DNA of 64,000 bases. Source: Caballeronia calidae (GTDB lineage Bacteria; Pseudomonadota; Gammaproteobacteria; Burkholderiales; Burkholderiaceae). Shown here one piece after another: positions 17,145 to 25,681 of the stretch; the stretch's first letter is position 1; every line of letters starts with the position of its first letter. The position numbers and the translations under genes are program-made. A model generated the notes under the pieces. The model was not told the DNA's origin. It worked only from the letters and a program-made list of their open reading frames with translations, and did not search any database. Where the stretch lies: contig NZ_FCOX02000020.1 in assembly GCF_900044055.2 (NCBI RefSeq), positions 60,491 through 124,490 on the forward strand, written 5' to 3'.

Positions 17145-17645
17145 TCAGCGCGGCTGAGCGAACGGGTTGATCGGTCGCACGCTGTCGCGATCTTTCACAC
17201 GTTCGAGCATCTGCACCGTCTCCCACTCTGTGACCATCGCCTGCAACCCACGCACGACATCTGCTTCCATCGCCTGCAATCCAGCGTCGCCTCGAAAGCT
17301 CGTGCTGAATGCAGTACGCCATCGGTACTGGAAATGTCTTGAGACTTCATCAATACGATCCGGCGTCCCAGTCTTCGTGTAGATGACGGATTGCGGGGAG
17401 AAGGCATCGTAGTAGATGACGTGTGGCTGGTCAGTTTGCACCGCGACGCTTGGCTCTTCGCTGATGAGCAGCGACGCCACGAGCTGTATTGAGCCTTTCA
17501 TGCCCTTTGGAGTCTTGAAAACCCATACGAGCTTGGGCAAGCGCTGTGAGAGTTCGACGATCTTCGTGCTACTGGAGCCAATCAAGCCGACGGAGCCGTT
17601 CTTGACGTTCTGCTCGAAACTCTGCGAGTGATAGAAAATATCCAT
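17145..17645 (-). CDS. Conserved-looking hypothetical protein, 166 residues
   Basis: I do not recognise this protein. It is soluble, with mixed alpha/beta composition, no signal peptide and no TM segment. The N-half looks like a small beta sandwich (GSVGLIGSSSTKIVEL; LPKLVWVFKTPKG). The C-half has an amphipathic helix (DAGLQAMEADVVRGLQAMV). A GAGGT lies 12 nt before the ATG. It stands alone between the small helical gene and the tandem-HTH gene. Codon use is like its neighbours, so it is probably expressed. Function unknown. Confidence 0.6.
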   Translation of the reverse strand: MDIFYHSQSFEQNVKNGSVGLIGSSSTKIVELSQRLPKLVWVFKTPKGMKGSIQLVASLLISEEPSVAVQTDQPHVIYYDAFSPQSVIYTKTGTPDRIDEVSRHFQYRWRTAFSTSFRGDAGLQAMEADVVRGLQAMVTEWETVQMLERVKDRDSVRPINPFAQPR

Positions 17646-18097
17646 GCGTTACTCAGTACCTCGTTGGTTCCGATGCCATGCGATCGCACTATCGTATCAA
17701 TTGTGCCCTCGGAGCATCGAGCAGCCTAGGTCGTCACGCGAACCATCTTGCTCCCGGTGTTCGAAGCTTCCAGCGAAAGCGACCAGCATTCTCCCTCAAG
17801 GCAGCCGCTTCGTTGCTGATCTCAACGACTGTTCGGTCGACCAGAAATCGACCCGCGGGTCGCGCGACTGGAACCTCCGATATTCGCGTGCCGTCTGAAC
17901 GTTCCACTGAGCGCTCCTTTCTCCTTTTTCCATCCCCATTCTATAAGGATGCCGAAGTAGCATCTATCTGTTTTGCGATGAGCGAACAGTCCGTACTGCG
18001 GATGCATGCAAGATTTGGTGTAGTGTCAGTGGCGCTGGGACGCTGCGGTCGAGCTTAATCTAGGCATCGCGTCGCTAGAGAAGGCGAATGTGTCGCT
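17646..18097. other. Intergenic stretch, no gene seen
   Basis: Frames here lack ribosome binding sites and protein-like composition. It probably contains the promoter of the gene at 17145-17645. Confidence 0.35.
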
Positions 18098-18135
18098 GAC
18101 GCCAGGCACCGCTCTCTAGAGGGGTGCCTGGCGTC
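18098..18135 (-). terminator. Strong hairpin downstream of the tandem-HTH gene
   Basis: GACGCCAGGCACC and GGTGCCTGGCGTC form a perfect 13-bp stem with a 12-nt loop, 34 bp past the stop at 18169. No T-run follows in either direction, so it may protect the mRNA 3' end rather than terminate intrinsically. Confidence 0.5.
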
Positions 18136-18168
18136 CAGCACGATCGACATTCGCGCGTCGCCGCGCAT

Positions 18169-19545
18169 TTACAACCGAATCGCTTGCTGCAGGAGTTCCA
18201 ACGCTTTCAACTCATCCAGTCGACCCGTGCGGGCTTTTCCGGCTAGCGTCTTGATCAGCGCTTCCGCGATCGGTGCGATCCCGTCAAGATTATCCAGGCT
18301 CGTCACGGATGCGACGGGGGGCGATGCGAGATCTCGCTGCGCCATGGGCGCGGGCAGCGCTTCGATCGTTGTCGGCGAGGGGCCTGGAAAAACCTCCTCA
18401 CTTTCGTCCACTGAGCGACCGGCAGGCTCGCCAGGAGAATCAGTGACGGGATCTTGCAGGCCGACGGCCATCGGTTCCTCATTTGGGACATTCGCCGGTA
18501 CCGTCAACTCTTGCGCATCGCCTAGGTTGACCCTGCGCGCGCTTCGCTTGCGTCCGGTCGCATTGGGTCGCTTCTCTGACCCACCATCGTTCGTTGCGGT
18601 CGAGAGCGGTTCCTGTTGTTGAGCGGCTGCGCGCCCACGCAAACCGGGGGTAAGAAGAAGCGACACCGACTCTGGAATCTCGGATTCAGAACGCGGCGTG
18701 TCCAACCAGCCGACTGGCAGACCAAGGCGCTCGGTGAAACGACCTGCTTCAACATCGTCCAGGCGCTTCTTGCCATGGAGGCGATGGGCCATGTTCGATC
18801 CGCTCATCGCCATGACCACACCAAGTTTGACTTTTGATCCGTTGCGGGTCGTCAGAACGTGGAGGTTAGCGCGTCGAATGTTTTCAACCGCTGCGCGGTC
18901 ATTCAAAGCCAGTGGTTGCTGCTGGGATGCTTTTTCGGACGTCTTGGATTTCGCAGGGCTTTCGCTACGGGCAGCACGATGGCGAGGTTGTTTAGCCATT
19001 TCGCTTGCGCCGTTCCTGGCGGTCGGGGACGAGCCGATCGGTGCTTTCTTTGGCATTTCGGCTTCCTCGGGCAAACTTTCCTCAAGAAATGATTGCTGGC
19101 CGACGTTTAGGGCGGCAGCCGGCTCAGGTGCTTGCGACTCCGCCTCCGGCTCCTCGTCACTTTGTACGAAGTCGAGCGGCGACTTCAGCCGCGCAATGGT
19201 CTCGGGCGTGAGCACGGGATGGGATTGATCAAAAAAACCGTGCGGCAACCCGAGCGTGGTCTCCATGTGAAAGGCGGTCTCAGGCGTAAATCGCTCGCCT
19301 TTCATCAGCTCGGCCACTCGCGTCATGCTGGATTCAAGTCCCAACGCGATATTTTCTGCGCCCACTGCATTGACCAAAAACTGAAACGAACGCGTTTTGA
19401 AAATCGAGGCTGTTTGGGCAGGGTCGCGATCAGGCGCCTTCGTGTGCGGCTGCCTCTGCCGATTCGGCGAGGATTGTTCTACGTGGCGAGGTCGACGTTC
19501 ACCGCTGTTTCGAGATCCCGCATATGGCCCGCGGGTTTGACGCAT
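18169..19545 (-). CDS. Replicon-linked protein with two XRE-like HTH units
   Basis: The 458-residue protein has two separate helix-turn-helix-like units of the form seen in XRE/phage-repressor proteins that end in GLPxGWLD. One is at about 48-115 (FQFLVNAVGAENIALGLESS, then LGLPHGFFD), the other at about 230-290 (NLHVLTTRNGSKVKLGVVMA, then LGLPVGWLD). Long disordered Pro/Glu/Ser/Lys-rich linkers separate them, and a conserved helical tail follows (IAEALIKTLAGKARTGRLDE). ATG 19545 has GAGGGAG 9 nt upstream. A -10-like TATAAT is at 19586-19591. The tail is duplicated at 16277-16497. It may be a nucleoid-associated or copy-control factor, which is inference from location. Confidence 0.65.
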   Translation of the reverse strand: MRQTRGPYAGSRNSGERRPRHVEQSSPNRQRQPHTKAPDRDPAQTASIFKTRSFQFLVNAVGAENIALGLESSMTRVAELMKGERFTPETAFHMETTLGLPHGFFDQSHPVLTPETIARLKSPLDFVQSDEEPEAESQAPEPAAALNVGQQSFLEESLPEEAEMPKKAPIGSSPTARNGASEMAKQPRHRAARSESPAKSKTSEKASQQQPLALNDRAAVENIRRANLHVLTTRNGSKVKLGVVMAMSGSNMAHRLHGKKRLDDVEAGRFTERLGLPVGWLDTPRSESEIPESVSLLLTPGLRGRAAAQQQEPLSTATNDGGSEKRPNATGRKRSARRVNLGDAQELTVPANVPNEEPMAVGLQDPVTDSPGEPAGRSVDESEEVFPGPSPTTIEALPAPMAQRDLASPPVASVTSLDNLDGIAPIAEALIKTLAGKARTGRLDELKALELLQQAIRL

Positions 19546-19938
19546 AGGGTAGCGCTCCCTCAATCGTTGACATACTGACGTCTCGATTATAGACGAGGCG
19601 ATATCAGCGCTTGGTCAGAAGCGACCGGAAATGTGCACATTCGTCGACGGTTGCCGGATTGGCCCGGTTGCAACCTAGCGATACCGCTAGAGACGGATCG
19701 AACAAGGGAGAGGAGGGCGCCGAGGTAACTTTGAAACCGTTCGCCGACGCTTCGCTCGTCATATCATTCGCACCCCATCGATACGAGTTGCGTTCTGTCG
19801 GGTAACGGTTGGGGGCGTCTGGTACGTTACGGCATTCCGAAACGCTCGATCGCGAGACGACAGCTCTTAACCGATGTGTTACTCGTGCGTTTGCGGGCGT
19901 CCGTTAAAGTTTGGTTGCCACGCGCCGAAAACCCACCA
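19546..19938. other. Intergenic promoter region between divergent genes
   Basis: It holds the -10-like element for the minus-strand gene. Nothing else recognisable. Confidence 0.35.
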
Positions 19939-20199
19939 ATGAAAAGCGAACAACGCCCCAAAGCATTTCTTGACGATCCACTGCGAGCCGAAGCTCGCGC
20001 GCTCGCGGCCAGCATCGAAGCGATTCGAAGGGCGTGCGGCAAAAGCAATCCGCGTGACTTCACGGTAGGGACCAAGGAGTGGGAGCGCGTATGCATTGAA
20101 TTCGCGCACGACCTGGGCTGGGCGTTAGGATTGGAAGGTCACGCGACCGATATTCCTGCCGCTGACGATCGCAACAAGCGTCCGCTTGGATACAGTTGA
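19939..20199 (+). CDS. Small hypothetical protein, 86 residues
   Basis: The frame begins MKSEQRPKAFLDD and has balanced, helical, soluble composition (RAEARALAASIEAIRRACG; RVCIEFAHDLGWALGL). The longer frame from 19876 has a less protein-like N-terminus. No strong ribosome binding site. No domain recognised. Confidence 0.45.
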   Translation: MKSEQRPKAFLDDPLRAEARALAASIEAIRRACGKSNPRDFTVGTKEWERVCIEFAHDLGWALGLEGHATDIPAADDRNKRPLGYS

Positions 20200-20315
20200 G
20201 CCGCCCATGGTTTCGCGAGCAACATTAAGCCTGCCCTGGCGCGCGTGCCATGAGTGCGCCGTTCGCCAATTTCGAGACGCTAAATGCTTTCTGTCGCCTG
20301 TAGTTAGGCGCTGTT

Positions 20316-22289
20316 CTATCCGACGTTCATCGGCAGTAACACCATCTGCCGGCCCTGCAAATGCAGGCGTGCCTGTATTTCGACCGGCGTCTGGTTATGA
20401 AGCCACGCCGTCAGGAAATTGACCCGCTTGAAGATCAGCTTGCTGGCAAAGCAGACGCTGTTCGGAAACTCGTCCATCGTCGCTTCGGCAAGCTTCATGA
20501 ATTCGCCGATCGGATGCGTGCCGAAAGCGATGCGGTAGTCGGCGGCAATGCCGTGCCGTCTGCAATGCGCGACGTAGTAAACGAGCGATGAGGTGATCGT
20601 CTGCCGCAATTTATCGAGATGCTCCGCGCCTTCGTAGCTTTGCGCATCCACTTCGCCGACGGCGAGAAAGATGATGTTCCTGAAGTGTCCCGGGAACAGC
20701 CGATTCACCCATAGCAACGCATGCATGCTTGCGCCCCGGTGCTTCCCGACCAGCAAAATCGCGGTCGGCAGGGAAGGATCGGGGCGGCCTGGCGCGTCGG
20801 CGGCATCGACTTCGGGTGTCGCGCCCGCGAAAATGGCATCCTCTTTTGCGATCTGCGCACGCGTATCGCTGTAGTGACGCTTGATGAGCACGCACAGTAC
20901 GACGACGGCGCTCGTCACCAGCACCGTCAGCCACCCGCCTGCGGTGAACTTCTCGATCAGCGTGATGACGAGCACCGTGCTCGTCACAGCCAGCCCGAGC
21001 GCGGAAAACGCGAAATGCTTGATCCAGTGGCTTCCGTCAACGCGATGCTTCCACCAGTACACGCACAGGCCGAGCAGCGAAAGGCTGAAAGTCAGGAACA
21101 CGTTGATGCTGTACAGCACGACGAGCACGTCGACGTTGCCATGCGTCCAGAACAGGATCGCGAGGCTCGCGACGCCCATCACGATGATGCCGTTCTGCCG
21201 CACAAGGCGTGTGGACAGATCGCGAAAATGGCGCGGCACCCACGAGTCCGACGCCATGTTCGACAGCACAGCGGGGCCATCGAGAAAGCCAGTTTGCGCG
21301 CCCACCAGCAACAGCCCTGCCTCGAATGCGAGGACGGCGGCAAGCAGCGCATGCCGCGCGAATACGGACCCGAGCCCGAGGTGATCGATCACGCTGCCGA
21401 ACACGACGGCATTGAGCGTCTGTCCTTCGACGGGCTTCGCATGCCAGAGCATGTAGAGCAGGATGATGCCGCCCGCTGTAAACGCGAGCGACGTAGCCAT
21501 GTAGAACATGGTGACCTTGCCGTTGGGCACGCGCGGATCGGCAAGCATGTTGACATTGTTCGACACGGCTTCGAGCCCCGTGTACGTTCCGCCGCCGAGC
21601 GAGAACGCGCGCATCAGTAACGCCAGGACGACGAGGGGCCCGAGCGCGTGCGACATGCCATGGGCTTCACCGACCGCGTCCGGCACGACTGAAGCGAGAT
21701 TGCTGCCATGCACGGCGACGCCATAGACGATAAGGCCAAGATGGAGCACGACGAACCCTAGAAAAATCGGTAGGAGCACTAGGATCGACTCGCGCATACC
21801 GCGGAAATTCAGGCCCGTCATCAGGACGATCAGTATGAGTTCGGTCGCGAGCTTGAATTCCTGGGCGCCGACGGGTAACAGACTGAAGAAGGCATCAATG
21901 CCACTCGCCAGCGACGTCGCGACGGTCAGTACATAGTCGACAAGCAGCGCCGCGCCTGAGACGAGACCCGGCCGCGGACCGAGCAGGGCTGTCGCGACAC
22001 GATATCCGCCGCCGCCCGTCGGAAACAACTCGATCACCTGGTTGTAACCCAGCGCGATGATAAAGACCGTCGCCGCCGTGGCGATCGCAAGAAAAAGCGC
22101 GAGCGGCGTGTGTTGTCCCAATGCGAGAAACGCTTCTTCCGGACCGTAACAGGAAGAGGATAAGCCATCGGCACCGAGTCCGACCCACGCTAGCAGCGGC
22201 GTGACGGCAATCGCATGCCGGGTGCGCGGATCGAGGGGATCGAGCGGGTTGCCGACAACTAACCGCCACATCTTGTCGAGCGTACTCAT
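20316..22289 (-). CDS. APC-superfamily permease, KimA-like potassium importer
   Basis: The 657-residue protein has about 12 TM helices followed by a C-terminal cytosolic domain of about 170 residues (SLPTAILLVGKHRGASMHAL; SLVYYVAHCRRHGIAADYRI). This is the layout of KimA (YdaO), a proton-coupled potassium importer, rather than of amino-acid permeases, which lack the tail. TM1 carries GLGADGLSSSCYGPEEAF, and PTGGGGYRVATALLG follows TM2, both typical of the KimA branch. It is divergent from the universal stress protein gene at 22484. A ClC remnant and a K+-channel-like gene nearby suggest an ion-homeostasis cluster. Confidence 0.78.
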   Translation of the reverse strand: MSTLDKMWRLVVGNPLDPLDPRTRHAIAVTPLLAWVGLGADGLSSSCYGPEEAFLALGQHTPLALFLAIATAATVFIIALGYNQVIELFPTGGGGYRVATALLGPRPGLVSGAALLVDYVLTVATSLASGIDAFFSLLPVGAQEFKLATELILIVLMTGLNFRGMRESILVLLPIFLGFVVLHLGLIVYGVAVHGSNLASVVPDAVGEAHGMSHALGPLVVLALLMRAFSLGGGTYTGLEAVSNNVNMLADPRVPNGKVTMFYMATSLAFTAGGIILLYMLWHAKPVEGQTLNAVVFGSVIDHLGLGSVFARHALLAAVLAFEAGLLLVGAQTGFLDGPAVLSNMASDSWVPRHFRDLSTRLVRQNGIIVMGVASLAILFWTHGNVDVLVVLYSINVFLTFSLSLLGLCVYWWKHRVDGSHWIKHFAFSALGLAVTSTVLVITLIEKFTAGGWLTVLVTSAVVVLCVLIKRHYSDTRAQIAKEDAIFAGATPEVDAADAPGRPDPSLPTAILLVGKHRGASMHALLWVNRLFPGHFRNIIFLAVGEVDAQSYEGAEHLDKLRQTITSSLVYYVAHCRRHGIAADYRIAFGTHPIGEFMKLAEATMDEFPNSVCFASKLIFKRVNFLTAWLHNQTPVEIQARLHLQGRQMVLLPMNVG

Positions 22290-22483
22290 TGCGTCTTCCG
22301 GAAATCATTCAACGGGGAGGCAGTGTAATCAGCATAGCCGCTGCATTCTCTGACGCGACGCTAAGTGCATCCGGAGGTCGAAATTTTTACGCGTTTTTTA
22401 TATGGATGAGTCGAAGCCTTTCAGTTTCTTGACGAGTTCGATGATGCAATACAACCACGCAAGCCCCGTCGTCGAGAGTCGTG

Positions 22484-22900
22484 ATGTTGAAGCTGCTCAT
22501 TCCCGTAATTTGCCCTGCCGGTGCACCTGAAGCGGCGCGTCACGCGGCTTTCCTCTTCAGCGAGAACTGTGTCTCTCAGGTCGAGCTAGTCGAAGTACTG
22601 GAGGAGATGGGGCAGGGACGCGCCGCGGCATTTCGATCTCGTGCGCAGTGGCGTCGACGCGAAAAACTCATCATGCGCGACGCACTGGCCCTCACCCGAG
22701 CCGTGTTGGACGACGCCGGCGTGCCGTACACATGGAAGCGCGTCTTTGGCCCTCCTGAGAGGACGATCGCAGCATATGCAAATGCCGGTCGGGCTGACGT
22801 CGTCGTGCTCGATGCGGGTGGTCTCGGCCGAGTAAGGAAGTGGAGTATGTTCGTGCGCTTGTGGAGACTGAGCTCCAAGCCGATCACGGTGCTGCACTAA
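22484..22900 (+). CDS. Universal stress protein (UspA fold)
   Basis: The 138-residue single-domain protein begins with the hydrophobic beta strand MLKLLIPVICPAG and ends with the strand KPITVLH, as in UspA proteins. The ADVVVLDAGGLGRVRKW segment corresponds to the G-2x-G-9x-G(S/T) nucleotide loop but is degenerate, so ATP binding is doubtful. It is divergent from the KimA-like gene and could respond to the same stress. Confidence 0.75.
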   Translation: MLKLLIPVICPAGAPEAARHAAFLFSENCVSQVELVEVLEEMGQGRAAAFRSRAQWRRREKLIMRDALALTRAVLDDAGVPYTWKRVFGPPERTIAAYANAGRADVVVLDAGGLGRVRKWSMFVRLWRLSSKPITVLH

Positions 22901-23313
22901 AAGAGCGCAGCGCTTCTTACGTTCATTTCGATGTGCGGTTAGCGGAGCTCGTGCCGCCTGCTAGATGTCTTAACGAACTGCTCTACCGCATGACATTGCT
23001 GCATGACAAAGATTTTCATCTAATAACCTCCGGCGCCGTCTGCGCTCGCTTCCCGCCGTAGTGTTGGAGGTCAAACGATCGCTGCGTCCCTGCAGGTGCA
23101 TGACCCTAACGGTCTCTGAATGACGCGGCTTTCGACCTTGCGCGAATGTCTAGTGCACAGAGGAGCCGTCACGCTCGTGCAGCGATCGCTCTTGTCCAAC
23201 GACCCGGATGAGATGGCGAAGCATTCTGGCGACCACTTCGCTCATTCAGCGAACGTTCGGCAATATTTGAGCGCGACATGGCTGGGTGCGGCTGACGCAA
23301 TGTGACCTATGAT
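22901..23313. other. Intergenic stretch, no gene seen
   Basis: Short frames only. The stretch ends at a tRNA-derived sequence. Confidence 0.35.
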
Positions 23314-23363
23314 TGGCTGGGGTAGCAAGTTTTGAACTTGCGATCTCCGCGTCCCGAATGCGG
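23314..23363 (-). pseudogene. 3' half of a tRNA-Pro(CGG), remnant
   Basis: Read on the minus strand this is an anticodon stem-loop (CCGCA-TTCGGGA-CGCGG, anticodon CGG), a 5-nt variable loop, a perfect T-arm (GCAAG-TTCAAAA-CTTGC), TACCCCA, discriminator G and CCA. The D-arm and 5' acceptor strand are not found upstream. Truncated tRNA 3' ends of this kind are typical attachment-site scars left by integrating elements. Confidence 0.65.
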
Positions 23364-23404
23364 CGTTTTTTGCCTGCGCGCTCTCCAAGAAGACGGAGTC
23401 GATC

Positions 23405-23845
23405 ATGCTACACAATGTACTGGCGGCCGCTCCGGCCATGGTCCTGTGCCTGCTGCTGCAAGGCGTCGTGGTAGCCATCTGCCTGCGCCGGTACGCGCGC
23501 TTCCGGCGCAACGTTAAGAACCAGGACTTGCTATGGGTGGATGTCCTGCTATTGATAACCGTGATGCTGCTGACCTTGCTCTGCAATTTCGCCCAAATGG
23601 CAATCTGGGCTGCGCTGTTCATGTTCTTAGGCGAGTTTTCCGATTTTGCCACTGCTCTGTATCACTCCGCGGTCAACTTCATCACGCTGGGCTACGGCGA
23701 CATTGTCATGTCCAAGCAATGGCGCATGCTTGGCCCAATCGAAGCTGCCAACGGCATCCTTATGTTCGGAGTCTCAACCTCGGTGATGACGGCTGCGGTC
23801 ATGGATGTGATTAAGTACCATCATGCCCGGCTGCAGCAGGAGTAG
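23405..23845 (+). CDS. Two-TM potassium-channel-family protein
   Basis: The 146-residue membrane protein has TM helices at about 7-27, 42-68 and 108-130. The pore loop carries the K+ selectivity filter TLGYGD (FITLGYGDIVMS), typical of the Ion_trans_2 family. No cytosolic RCK domain is attached. GACGGAG precedes the ATG. It starts 42 bp from the tRNA remnant and precedes the IS30/ClC chimera, so it may have come with an integrated island. Confidence 0.8.
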   Translation: MLHNVLAAAPAMVLCLLLQGVVVAICLRRYARFRRNVKNQDLLWVDVLLLITVMLLTLLCNFAQMAIWAALFMFLGEFSDFATALYHSAVNFITLGYGDIVMSKQWRMLGPIEAANGILMFGVSTSVMTAAVMDVIKYHHARLQQE

Positions 23846-23989
23846 CCACGAGAGCACTGCACGTGAGGCGCCAGAGGAATGAAAATCGGCAGCCTCGTGC
23901 CGAGGCGGCTACGCGAGTGTCCGTTGTACCCGGCGCAATCAACCGGTCGATGCAACACAATAAGCGCTGCGTAAGGGCGGGAGTGGTGC

Positions 23990-24466
23990 GCTGAAACAGG
24001 GACGCCGGATTTACTACAGTGAGACGCAGAAGGCGCTAATGTGGGAGCGTTGGCGCAAAGGCGAATCCCTGCAGAAGATTGCTCAGCTTTTCGACCGAAA
24101 CCACTCGTTGGTGCAGGGGGTTCTCGCTGAGACAGGCGGGATCCAGCCACCACAAAGGCATCGATCGAAATTGGCGTTGACCCTGGAGGAGCGCGAGGAG
24201 ATATCGCGAGCGCTTGTGGCTGATGATTCGATACAGGCCATTGCCAGGCGACTTTTACGAGCGCCGTCCACCATCCCATGAGCCGCTCTCGCCGTCGCAC
24301 ACTCAAGACCGAAGATCACGGAAGGATTCGCGTAACGGTACCGATCAGCGAGCGCCTCGCCAGCGTGGAGGATCGCGCGGTACCAGGCCATTGGGAAGGT
24401 GCTCTGCTGTGCCGCAGCTCCAGCAGCCAGATTGCGACCCTCGTCAAACGTCAAACCTGCTACGTG
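23990..24466 (+). mobile_element. IS30-family transposase remnant
   Basis: The first frame (KQGRRIYYSETQKALMWERW to IARRLLRAPSTI) is an IS30 N-terminal HTH region and stops at 24279-24281. The reading resumes in another frame with SVEDRAVPGHWEGALLC, the start of the DDE domain, and ends at RQTCYVA. The motif GHWEGD has Ala in place of the catalytic Asp. The C-terminal two thirds are missing, so the element is dead. It joins in frame to ClC sequence. Confidence 0.8.
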
Positions 24467-24925
24467 GCGTTCCGCGCGGCGTGCGGCCTGTTCATCGCAG
24501 TGATCGGCGTCGCCGCCGGCGGTCACACTTTCGGCAGCGGCTACGCGGAAGCGCGCGGCAGGCTCGAAGGCAATTCGACGCTCGGCGCGAGCTATCCGCT
24601 GCTGAAAATGGCGTCGGTGGTCGGCTCCTATTTTCCCGGCGTGCCGGGCGGACTCTTCGCGCCGTCGCTCGCGATAGGAGCGGGCATTGGCAACGCGCTC
24701 CATCTCGTCTTCGGCGGCATGGAGTTGCCGATGCTGATCGCGTTCGGCATGGTCGGCACCTCGCCGCGGTCACGCAAAGTCCGATTACGGCGTTCGTGAT
24801 CGTCATCGAGATGATCAATGGACATGCGCTGATGCTGTGGGTGATGGCGACCGCGTTGATCTCGAGTCAGGTGTCGAAGCTGTTTGCGCCCCGCTGTATG
24901 AGGCGCTTGCACAGAAATATATGAG
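24467..24925 (+). pseudogene. ClC chloride channel/antiporter, C-terminal fragment
   Basis: TFGSGYAEARGRLEG, SYFPGVPGGLFAPSLAIGAG and QSPITAFVIVIEM are hallmark segments of the C-terminal half of ClC channels. GGLFAPSLAIG corresponds to the GxFxP anion-binding motif. The reading shifts frame after AFGMVG (about 24752) and again near the end (expected LYEALAQKYM). The N-terminal half is replaced by the IS30 remnant. It is non-functional. Confidence 0.8.
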
Positions 24926-25681
24926 TAAGTGACACGAGATGCAAAGACTTTTGTGTCGAAAAAAATCTGCTTGCTGTGCCGGGCGATCTCGTTCGCAGGG
25001 ACCTTGCTCTAAAGATGGTGGACGCATGTGCGCAATATTTCGACGGCCTCGTCCTGACCGGGCTAATGCCGGTCTATTCGCGCGTAGGGTGGGCATCGCT
25101 GATTGAGCGCCCGTAACGAGAGAGCCTTGACGTCCGTACTTGCGTCTGAGACATGTTATCCACATTTTCTGTTGAGAACCCTGTGGACAAACGGACCTCA
25201 CCTCACGAGGGAAAGGCTTGAAAGGCTATCTGGCCGTGCTTGCGGGCGCTGCCGACTCGGCCTCGAGCGCCGCTTCAACCCAAACGACGTGTCCGGCGCG
25301 CGTGCTGTTGAACCTGGCGTGCTTGCCTGAAAAGCGGCGATTCAAAACGTTTGGGCTGGCAGCGTGGCGTGCCAGGCAACAGTCACGCTTCGTCGGTACC
25401 GCTGTATTTGATATTCGTATTTCCGCATCAAGTGATCAGCTCAAAGAAAGCGAGCAGGCGTTGGATCCGAGGGTGATCTCTCGATTAATGCGTCGAGACG
25501 GTCTCGCGGACTCAGACCGTATCATATGCGGACTGAGCGCTCCCTTGTGGAGCAAGCATACAAGCGCCGCCGGTTGATCGGCGAAGAGCGACGTCTTACG
25601 GTGTATTCTTGCCCGCTGAAGATTGCGCTGCCATACCCTCGCGCCGTTCGTAGGCCACTTTAACCATACCGAAGCTCGTTA
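24926..25681. other. Intergenic stretch with two DnaA-box-like sequences
   Basis: No convincing gene. A 119-codon frame at 25218-25577 has no ribosome binding site and poor composition. The notable content is the DnaA-box pair at 25156-25190. Confidence 0.35.
25156..25190. promoter_or_regulatory. Two DnaA-box-like 9-mers in opposite orientation
   Basis: TTATCCACA at 25156-25164 is a perfect DnaA box. TGTGGACAA at 25182-25190 is the reverse complement of TTGTCCACA, one mismatch from consensus. They are 17 bp apart in a non-coding stretch. They could be part of an old origin or a DnaA-regulated promoter. Confidence 0.4.

Noticed and set aside
25218..25577. Plus-strand frame of 119 codons
   Set aside because: No ribosome binding site, no domain, irregular composition; not supportable as a gene.
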